A model generated the notes under the pieces. It searched no databases, was not told where the DNA came from, and saw only the letters and a list, made by a program, of their open reading frames with translations. A DNA stretch of 12,607 bases from Ruminococcaceae bacterium UBA1865 (GTDB taxonomy: Bacteria > Bacillota > Clostridia > Oscillospirales > Acutalibacteraceae), in NCBI GenBank assembly GCA_002338255.1, contig DDHX01000048.1, positions 3,720-16,326 on the forward strand, in the 5' to 3' direction. Positions 7,755-12,607 of this stretch are shown here, piece after piece. A program made the position numbers and the translations under genes. The stretch's first letter is position 1, and every line of letters starts with the position of its first letter.

Positions 7755-7898
7755 TTAATTTTTCTCATGTTTGCTTTCATGCACGCCGATTTTCTGACCG
7801 TCAATAATCCCGACATCTGCATTCTCTTTTGGCTTAATTCTTCTGAGTTCAGGATTACCCTTTTTTCTATCTTTCATTCTGTTTTTATTGTTATCCAT
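7755..7898 (-). CDS. Small basic hypothetical protein, 47 residues
   Basis: The open frame runs from ATG at 7898 to TAA at 7755 on the minus strand and encodes a 47-residue, highly charged, hydrophilic protein. It begins MDNNKNRMKDRKKGNPELRR, is rich in Lys/Arg/Asn/Glu, and has no cysteine and no membrane segment. A purine-rich stretch, GAAAGGGAAAG, lies just upstream as a weak ribosome site. Codon choice looks natural for an AT-rich genome, and the stop falls just before the shared terminator, which favours a real gene. The overlapping 67-codon plus-strand frame starts inside that terminator and is probably its shadow. I do not recognise the family. A small RNA-binding, ribosome-associated or spore-type basic protein would fit the composition, but that is a guess. 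Confidence 0.6.
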   Translation of the reverse strand: MDNNKNRMKDRKKGNPELRRIKPKENADVGIIDGQKIGVHESKHEKN

Positions 7899-8108
7899 AA
7901 TTTTCTTTCCCTTTCACTGACCTGATTATCATCGCTATTTAGTATTGATATAAAGATAAGATTTATTCTTCACATTCGCGTTAAACGGTTTAATCTGCCG
8001 CAGCAATGGTAACTTTTAATTTGCACGCGATTCGTGTATAAACGAGTCTGAAGCTTGAATAATAAATATGTTTGAATGAATTGAATATGACGAAAGAGGT
8101 ATTTCTAT
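7899..8108. other. Intergenic region upstream of the HMA-like gene
   Basis: This stretch separates the divergent 47-codon gene and the HMA-like gene and should hold both promoters. A TATAAA at 8037-8042 is the only clear -10-like hexamer facing right, and it lacks a convincing -35. I see no RNA gene, riboswitch or repeat here. Confidence 0.4.
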
Positions 8109-8315
8109 ATGAATAAAGCGAATTATAATGTTTCTAATTTAGTAAACACGGAATGCAAAACGCAGGTAAAAAACGCATTGGATAAAGTAAAAGGCGTTCA
8201 AAAAGTCGGCGTGAGTTTAAATACCGGCACCATAGAAGTTGATTATAATGAACCCGCCGATGAGGATCAAATCAAAAGTTGTATTGAACAAACAGGATTT
8301 ACAATAGAAAATTAA
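8109..8315 (+). CDS. HMA-fold (CopZ-like) protein with one metal-site cysteine
   Basis: This 68-residue protein follows the beta-alpha-beta-beta-alpha-beta plan of heavy-metal-associated domains: helix KTQVKNALDKVKGV, strand QKVGVSLNTGTIEVDYNEP and final helix EDQIKSCIEQTGF. In CopZ-type proteins the first loop reads MxCxxC. Here the aligned segment is LVNTEC (residues 11-16), so the first cysteine is Asn13 and only Cys16 remains, with another cysteine at Cys58 in the last helix. Copper binding by the usual two-thiol site is therefore doubtful; single-thiol binding, dimeric binding or a non-metal role is possible. GAAAGAGGT ends 8 nt upstream of the ATG at 8109, a good ribosome site. No copper ATPase or CsoR gene is nearby. 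A stem-loop terminator follows. Confidence 0.8.
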   Translation: MNKANYNVSNLVNTECKTQVKNALDKVKGVQKVGVSLNTGTIEVDYNEPADEDQIKSCIEQTGFTIEN

Positions 8316-8397
8316 ACTGATACTGATATTGATTTCTTTTTTCAATTGATATAGTACGATTTCACTAAGGCAAATTCGGTTTTTCAGTGCAATAAGA

Positions 8398-8468
8398 ACA
8401 GAGCATACCGATAACCCGCTGAAATGGCGTTTCCATTTTACAGGTTTCCCGGATATGCTCTGTTTTTT
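8398..8468 (+). terminator. Long stem-loop terminator after the HMA-like gene
   Basis: ACAGAGCATA (8398-8407) pairs perfectly with TATGCTCTGT (8454-8463). Further paired blocks lie inside (CCG/CGG, AACC/GGTT, AAATGG/CCATTT), giving a stem-loop of about 66 nt. A run of six T follows on the plus strand. It lies 83 nt past the HMA-like stop and is longer than an ordinary terminator, so a small structured RNA is an alternative. Confidence 0.65.
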
Positions 8469-8692
8469 ATGTTTGAGCTTCAATCTTTTGAAAATACAAT
8501 CACAAAAACATTTGGCAGCAACGCTTTGCTTCCAGACGCGACATTATTTTTATTTCTTTACCTGTTGTTTATTTTTTATTTATAACTATAAGGTATAATA
8601 AAAATACGTTTTCACTTTATAACTGTTGCAGAAGGCAAATGTATGCGGTATTTAATTATGATTTTAAGAATTTTTAATTGGGAGTATTGATT
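8469..8692 (+). promoter_or_regulatory. Promoter region of the DedA gene
   Basis: A perfect -10 TATAAT lies at 8594-8599 with no good -35 (an AT-rich hexamer sits 17 nt upstream). It would give a leader of about 90 nt before the TTG start at 8693. No other gene or repeat was seen in this gap. Confidence 0.4.
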
Positions 8693-9349
8693 TTGAATAT
8701 TAATTACTTTATTGATCTTTTTCTTCACCTTGACAAGTATCTTAACGTTTTGCTGAGCCAGTATAACGTGTTGGCTTACATACTCCTTTTTCTTGTAATC
8801 TTTATTGAAACAGGGCTGGTAATCACGCCCTTTCTGCCCGGAGATTCGCTGCTGTTCGCTGCAGGCGCCATTGCAGCGGCAGGTGGGCCGATCAATATTC
8901 CCGTTACCATATTCATGCTGTATGTTGCCGCAATTTCAGGTGATACCCTCAACTATCACATCGGTCATTTATTGCGCGAAAAGGTCAAAAAGCGAGAAGA
9001 TATTCGTTTTATTAAAATGGAGTATATCGATAGGGCACAAGCATTTTTGAAAAGAAACGGCGGCAAAACGATTACAATCGCACGATTCATTCCGATTATC
9101 AGAACGTTTGCCCCATTTGTTGCGGGGGTAGGCGAGATGCCGTACCGGTCGTTTTTAGGGTATAATGTGATTGGCGGCATTTCATGGGTGACACTGTTTT
9201 TGGGGATCGGCTATTTTTTCGGGAACATTCCTTACATAAAAAGTCACTTTGGCCTTATTATTATCGCGGTCATCGGAATATCTGTTATTCCTGCGATTGT
9301 TGCATTTATCAGGAGCAGACTGAAAAAGGTAAACTCAGGCTCAAAATAG
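8693..9349 (+). CDS. DedA-family (SNARE-associated/VTT domain) membrane protein
   Basis: This 218-residue polytopic protein has the DedA hallmarks: an acidic residue before the first re-entrant region (Glu39 in FIETGLV), TPFLPGDSLLF (about 46-55), SGDTLNYHIG and the basic motif RFIPIIRTFAPFVAG (Arg131, Arg137). Family members act in membrane lipid handling. Some recycle undecaprenyl phosphate or flip phosphatidylethanolamine, and others affect envelope stress and peptide resistance; which applies here is not decidable. The TTG at 8693 is chosen because GGGAG (8680-8684) lies 8 nt upstream; a TTG at 8678 precedes that site and another at 8687 is too close. The gene appears monocistronic, with a -10 at 8594-8599 and a hairpin at 9373. 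Confidence 0.9.
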   Translation: MNINYFIDLFLHLDKYLNVLLSQYNVLAYILLFLVIFIETGLVITPFLPGDSLLFAAGAIAAAGGPINIPVTIFMLYVAAISGDTLNYHIGHLLREKVKKREDIRFIKMEYIDRAQAFLKRNGGKTITIARFIPIIRTFAPFVAGVGEMPYRSFLGYNVIGGISWVTLFLGIGYFFGNIPYIKSHFGLIIIAVIGISVIPAIVAFIRSRLKKVNSGSK

Positions 9350-9372
9350 GTCGTGAAATAGATTTTTTAAAG

Positions 9373-9411
9373 AAAGTCTTCCTACCGCTTTGGCTGTATG
9401 AAGGCTTTTTT
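9373..9411 (+). terminator. Rho-independent terminator after the DedA gene
   Basis: AAAGTCTTC (9373-9381) pairs with GAAGGCTTT (9400-9408) through one G-U wobble, with an 18-nt loop. The stem runs into a T6 tract (9406-9411). It lies 24 nt after the DedA stop. Confidence 0.65.
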
Positions 9412-9436
9412 ATGTTCAGCTAAATGCATCATATCA

Positions 9437-9464
9437 TTGCAATGCAAGAATATCGTGTTATTAT
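9437..9464 (+). promoter_or_regulatory. Promoter for the GNAT-MFS cluster
   Basis: TTGCAA (9437-9442), a 16-nt spacer and TATTAT (9459-9464) form a reasonable sigma-A promoter just past the DedA terminator. The predicted start is near 9471, about 37 nt before the GNAT ATG. Confidence 0.45.
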
Positions 9465-9507
9465 TATAGTAATGGATTAGAATTATTTCTGATAAAGGGT
9501 GGATAAA

Positions 9508-10002
9508 ATGACAGTAGAAACAAATCGGCTGACTTTGGTACCTCTGACAGCCCATCAATTGAAGTTGTGGATAGAAAATATTGCTGCTCTGGAAAAGGAA
9601 TTGACCTGCTCCTATGATGCCGAGCCGCTAACAGACGTATTTCTTGAGATTTTGAAAGGGCAGCTAACAATTACGGAAAACGATGAACTGAATTATTTGT
9701 TTCACAGTTTTTGGCTTATTATCCGCAGGGAAGATCGTGCAGTGGTCGGTTCTGCTGATTTCAAGGCCTTACCCGATGCAAACGGTGAAGTGGAAATAGG
9801 GTATGGATTAGGAAAAAAATATGAGCATCATGGCTATATGACCGAAACAGTACAGGCTATGTGCAAGTGGGCAATGAGCCAGCAAGCAATTACCCACGTA
9901 ATAGCAGAAACTGAAAATGACAACATTCCATCTCAAAACATTTTAACCCGCTGTGGATTTACACAATACAAACAAGCCGACACGCTGTGGTGGAGGCTGT
10001 AA
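9508..10002 (+). CDS. GNAT-family N-acetyltransferase (RimJ/RimL type)
   Basis: This 164-residue protein matches Acetyltransf_3 (RimJ/RimL-like) enzymes, which move acetyl from acetyl-CoA to an amine on a protein N-terminus, antibiotic or metabolite. It opens with the usual TNRLTLVPLT strand. It then has an acetyl-CoA region EIGYGLGKKYEHHGYMTETV (about 96-115), where the normal pyrophosphate loop (W/R-G-K/R-G-Y-A) is altered to EHHGYM. It ends with ETENDNIPSQNILTRCGF (about 134-151), the conserved Asn-Ser-GF block. The ATG at 9508 follows GGGTGG (9497-9502); an in-frame GTG at 9499 lies inside that site. The MFS gene starts about 20 nt downstream, so the two are probably co-transcribed. The substrate is unknown; pairing with an efflux-type MFS hints at resistance or metabolite detoxification. 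Confidence 0.85.
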   Translation: MTVETNRLTLVPLTAHQLKLWIENIAALEKELTCSYDAEPLTDVFLEILKGQLTITENDELNYLFHSFWLIIRREDRAVVGSADFKALPDANGEVEIGYGLGKKYEHHGYMTETVQAMCKWAMSQQAITHVIAETENDNIPSQNILTRCGFTQYKQADTLWWRL

Positions 10003-10022
10003 GTATAACGGGTAACCTGATT

Positions 10023-11111
10023 ATGGAGGTGATACCAATTAGTAACCAGTCAAAGTCATTAATCGCATACACGTTTTCTCATTTCAGTGTTGACTTCACC
10101 TGTTTTTTTATGTTGTTTCACGGATTTAAAAACAGCATAGGCAGTCTGGATTTGGTGGCAATTGGATTTCTCATTTACAATGTGATTGCTTTTGGGCTTC
10201 AACCGATTATCGGATTTATTTGTGATGATAATCCCAAAATACCCATTGGCATTATCGGTTGCTGTATCGTCTTGGTCGGGCTGACTACCTTAACTTTTCC
10301 TTGGGTATCTCTTGTGTTGTGCGCCGTTGGAAACGCTTGTTTTCATATCGGCGGCGGAATTGACAGCTTAAAGTATGCAAACGGAAAAATGTTCAGAAGT
10401 GGTGTTTTTGTTTCAACTGGCGCTGTCGGTGTTGTCCTTGGAACATTGATTGGTCAAAACGCAAAGGCTGCTCTTTATCTGCCGCTTGTTTTGATCATTT
10501 CATCAATAATTCTATTGATCATTTTTTCTCAAAAAAGCGGCTCCGCTGTTCCTTGCAAATTTAAAATAGCGTCTGATTTACCTTTTGCGGCAATCATGAT
10601 TTTTGCCTTGGCGGCTATCGTCATTCGCTCTTATGTAGGCGGGGTAATTCCGATGGCATGGAAAACAAACACCTATTTGTTGGTACTGCCCAGTATCAGC
10701 GCCTGTGCGGGAAAAGCCCTGGGGGGATTTTTAGGGGATCAGTTTGGTGCAAAAAGAGTGGGTGTATCAACCCTGCTGCTTTCCCTTCCTCTTTTGTGCT
10801 TTGGAAAAAACATTGTTCTGTTTTCGGTAATCGGCATTATTCTTTTTAATATTACAATGCCTATCACGCTGTGTGCGGTGGCATCAAAATTCCCATATAA
10901 CCCCGGACTTGCGTTTGGATTAACAACCCTGGCGCTGCTGTGTGGGAACGTGCCTACTTTCTTTTTCGGCGTATCCCAAAATCTTGTTTTCCCTGTGCTG
11001 ATTACATTAATTGTTTTGTCAGCTATTTTCACATTATTATCAACTCAAAATAAAAACGGAGGAAAACCTTATGAAAAAAATATTCAAGAGCCTAAACAGC
11101 ACATTGTTTGA
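10023..11111 (+). CDS. MFS transporter, fosmidomycin-resistance-like
   Basis: The product is a membrane carrier of about 357-362 residues with roughly 11-12 hydrophobic spans. The segment FSHFSVDF near the N-terminus, the GNACFHIGGG stretch and a following glycine-rich span resemble the Fsr (fosmidomycin resistance) branch of the major facilitator superfamily. DQFGAKRVGVSTL is the loop motif between spans of the second half. Substrate and direction are not readable. The start is unusual: ATG at 10023 overlaps the first base of a perfect GGAGGTGA (10025-10032), which would instead direct initiation 5-7 nt later, where the codon is ATT (10038). The coordinate given uses the only nearby ATG. The last 41 nt overlap the next gene in another frame. 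It follows the GNAT gene by 20 nt. Confidence 0.85.
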   Translation: MEVIPISNQSKSLIAYTFSHFSVDFTCFFMLFHGFKNSIGSLDLVAIGFLIYNVIAFGLQPIIGFICDDNPKIPIGIIGCCIVLVGLTTLTFPWVSLVLCAVGNACFHIGGGIDSLKYANGKMFRSGVFVSTGAVGVVLGTLIGQNAKAALYLPLVLIISSIILLIIFSQKSGSAVPCKFKIASDLPFAAIMIFALAAIVIRSYVGGVIPMAWKTNTYLLVLPSISACAGKALGGFLGDQFGAKRVGVSTLLLSLPLLCFGKNIVLFSVIGIILFNITMPITLCAVASKFPYNPGLAFGLTTLALLCGNVPTFFFGVSQNLVFPVLITLIVLSAIFTLLSTQNKNGGKPYEKNIQEPKQHIV

Positions 11112-11280
11112 TGTTGCCACTGCGCCAGTACTTTTCGTGTATTTTGGTATTCCTATACTTATAACAATTGCGGTGATTGTAATTGTTGTTATCGCTATTA
11201 AATTGATCATAAAGGCTTATAAGAAAAATCAAGATAAAATTGAAACGGATAATAAAGAGGAAAATGATCAGCATAAATAA
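11071..11280 (+). CDS. Small single-span membrane protein, 69 residues
   Basis: The ATG at 11071 has a clear GGAGG (11058-11062) 8 nt upstream, located inside the end of the MFS gene, and the two frames overlap by 41 nt. The product has a short basic N-terminus (MKKIFKSLN), a long hydrophobic segment at about 18-46 (one span, possibly a bent pair) and a strongly charged tail from residue 47 (Lys/Asp/Glu/Asn-rich), probably cytoplasmic. I do not recognise a family. The overlap with the MFS gene and the stop-start overlap with the next gene argue for a conserved unit, perhaps a small accessory subunit of the transporter. That role is inferred only from layout. Confidence 0.7.
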   Translation: MKKIFKSLNSTLFDVATAPVLFVYFGIPILITIAVIVIVVIAIKLIIKAYKKNQDKIETDNKEENDQHK

Positions 11281-11621
11281 TGGTATACATAATTTTTATA
11301 ACAAATTTTTTACTTACCTCTTTTATTGAAGGTATTATCATCTATTTATTGTATCGAAAAAAAGAGTTTGTATATTACAGCTTGCTATGTAATATGCTTA
11401 CGAATCCTGCTATGAATTTACTTTTGTTTTTTGCCGCTAAAGTATTTGGACTCGCTTACTACTATTTAATTTTAATTGTACTTGAAATAATTGTTGTTTT
11501 AGCAGAAGCCTTTATTTACAAATTGCTGGGTAATTTGAAGACGTCAAAGTCCTTATTTTTATCCGCATTATTAAACCTTTCCTCTTTTTTAATTGGATGG
11601 ATATTATATCAATTGTTATAA
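11280..11621 (+). CDS. Four-span membrane protein of unknown function, 113 residues
   Basis: The ATG at 11280 shares its A with the TAA stop of the previous gene (TAATG), the standard arrangement for coupled re-initiation; there is no separate strong ribosome site. The protein is almost wholly hydrophobic, with spans at about 4-25, 31-52, 58-80 and 90-112. Polar residues sit within or at the edge of spans: Glu17, Asn38, the TNP at 41-43 with Asn46, Glu69 and Glu76. These are candidates for a functional site rather than simple structural residues. Family not recognised. Position suggests it belongs with the MFS carrier and the 69-residue protein. Codon use is AT-rich like its neighbours. Confidence 0.75.
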   Translation: MVYIIFITNFLLTSFIEGIIIYLLYRKKEFVYYSLLCNMLTNPAMNLLLFFAAKVFGLAYYYLILIVLEIIVVLAEAFIYKLLGNLKTSKSLFLSALLNLSSFLIGWILYQLL

Positions 11622-11687
11622 TGCATTAATACGCTTGTTAATTAAAGTATACTAAGCTTTAGTTTGTTTTCGAGAAAGGTAATGTTC

Positions 11688-12607
11688 ATGTTTAATAAAA
11701 GTGAAACAGAAGAAAAAAAGTATCTTGAAGTAATCCTAACAAAGCTTCGTGAAGCATCACAGGGGCTTGATGAAAAAATGTCTGATTATTCAAAGGTGAT
11801 TCAAGAAACAAAAAAATATATTTGGGAAAATATATCTCAATTTGATTCGGTTGAAAAAACAGCAAACAGATTATCGGTGCATCAATCGGTTGACTCCGCA
11901 GAGGAAGCAGCCGCAGAGCAGAGGCAGATTTTTAAACTGATAAACTCGCCGTATTTTGGCAGGATAGACTTTATTCGAAATGATGATCTGGTAGAAAAAT
12001 CTTTCTACATTGGCATTCATTCTTTTACGAATGATAAAAACTATGAGATTCTAATATATGACTGGCGTGCTCCAATTTCCAGTATGTTTTATGATTTCGA
12101 AGTGGGAAAGGCTTTTTTTACAGCACCAATCGGAAAAATCAATGGTGAGGTTTCATTAAAAAGGCAATATAAAATTAGAAACAGCATTATGGAATACATG
12201 ATTGAGAGTTCCATTAATATCAATGATGATGTTTTGCAAAAAGAGTTGAGCAGCACCTCGGATGAAAAGATGAAGAATATTGTTGCCACTATTCAAAAAG
12301 AACAGAATTTCATTATTCGGAATGACACTTCCAATGTGTTGATTATTCAAGGGGTCGCCGGTTCCGGTAAAACCTCAATTGCTTTACACAGGGTTGCATT
12401 TTTACTGTATAAATATAAAAAGACATTAAACTCTAAAAACATTTTAATCATCTCACCAAATAAGGTGTTCGCGGATTACATTTCAAGCGTTTTGCCGGAA
12501 CTTGGTGAAGAAGAAATTTTAGAAATAGGCTTTGACGAAATAGCCGAGAAGGAAATTGGAATTCAATGTAAATTTCAGACCTTTTATCAACAAGTATCCG
12601 AACTGAT
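11688..12607 (+). CDS. helD: HelD-family RNA polymerase-associated ATPase (N-terminal part)
   Basis: About 306 codons are present and the frame runs off the right edge; family members have roughly 700-780 residues. The N-terminus (about 5-65) is a charged coiled-coil arm like that of Firmicute HelD, followed by the family block IYDWRAPISSMFYDFEVG and a Walker A motif GVAGSGKTS (222-230) with IALHRVAFLLY after it. HelD is a UvrD/Rep-like ATPase that inserts arms into RNA polymerase and removes it from DNA, recycling stalled enzyme; actinobacterial relatives (HelR) protect against rifampicin. The ATG at 11688 is preferred because GAAAGGT (11674-11680) lies 7 nt upstream; the ATG at 11682 is too close. 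It starts 66 nt after the four-span protein gene with no strong hairpin between, so read-through from the cluster is possible. Confidence 0.88.
   Translation, partial: MFNKSETEEKKYLEVILTKLREASQGLDEKMSDYSKVIQETKKYIWENISQFDSVEKTANRLSVHQSVDSAEEAAAEQRQIFKLINSPYFGRIDFIRNDDLVEKSFYIGIHSFTNDKNYEILIYDWRAPISSMFYDFEVGKAFFTAPIGKINGEVSLKRQYKIRNSIMEYMIESSININDDVLQKELSSTSDEKMKNIVATIQKEQNFIIRNDTSNVLIIQGVAGSGKTSIALHRVAFLLYKYKKTLNSKNILIISPNKVFADYISSVLPELGEEEILEIGFDEIAEKEIGIQCKFQTFYQQVSEL

Noticed and set aside
7722..7925. 67-codon plus-strand frame
   Set aside because: It begins inside the msrAB terminator, has no ribosome site, and is the complement of the better-supported 47-codon minus-strand gene.
8217..8483. 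88-codon minus-strand frame
   Set aside because: It runs through the long stem-loop and into the HMA-like gene on the opposite strand; no ribosome site or domain.
9184..9423. 79-codon plus-strand frame
   Set aside because: It overlaps the end of the DedA gene in another frame, runs through its terminator, and shows no protein-like features.
11651..11670. Weak hairpin ACTAA/TTAGT before helD
   Set aside because: A five-pair AT-rich stem with an interrupted T-run is too weak to call a terminator.

Overview
The window looks like chromosomal DNA of a low-GC Gram-positive bacterium, most likely a clostridial (Clostridia/Oscillospiraceae-type) Firmicute. The grounds are the strong GGAGG-type ribosome binding sites, sigma-A-like promoters, a lipoprotein with a lipobox, a TetR-controlled FtsX-type ABC exporter, a fused MsrA-MsrB and a HelD-family ATPase. 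This placement is inferred from gene style; no rRNA or marker gene is present. Base composition is patchy by eye: the transglutaminase lipoprotein and msrAB are GC-richer than the AT-rich genes at the right end.

Left block (about 110-6520, all minus strand). An ABC exporter operon reads leftwards: a TetR-family regulator, then an MacB/LolD-type ATPase, then a 1061-residue FtsX-type permease that starts 2 nt after the ATPase stop. Near-identical short palindromes lie upstream of the regulator (over the -10 of a good promoter) and upstream of the ATPase. This points to a self-contained, autoregulated, inducible export system. Beyond a hairpin lies a separate lipoprotein gene with a transglutaminase-like Cys-His-Asp core, closed by its own hairpin.

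Middle block (about 6540-8470). A plus-strand msrA-msrB fusion (methionine sulfoxide repair) has an extended -10 promoter. It converges on a 47-codon minus-strand gene, and a strong shared hairpin separates the two. A 68-residue protein with the heavy-metal-associated (HMA) fold but only one of the two metal-binding cysteines follows, and ends in a long stem-loop with a T-tract.

Right block (about 8590-12607, all plus strand). A DedA-family membrane protein (TTG start) has its own terminator. A tight cluster follows: a GNAT acetyltransferase, an MFS transporter resembling the fosmidomycin-resistance (Fsr) group, a one-span 69-residue protein overlapping the MFS gene by 41 nt, and a 113-residue four-span membrane protein joined by a TAATG overlap. 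A HelD-type RNA-polymerase-associated ATPase gene then runs off the right edge.

No rRNA, tRNA, CRISPR array, transposase or att-like repeat was recognised. The most noteworthy items are the matched operators with an exporter carrying an inserted coiled-coil hairpin, the overlapping membrane-protein trio, the unlisted 47-codon gene, and the one-cysteine HMA protein.
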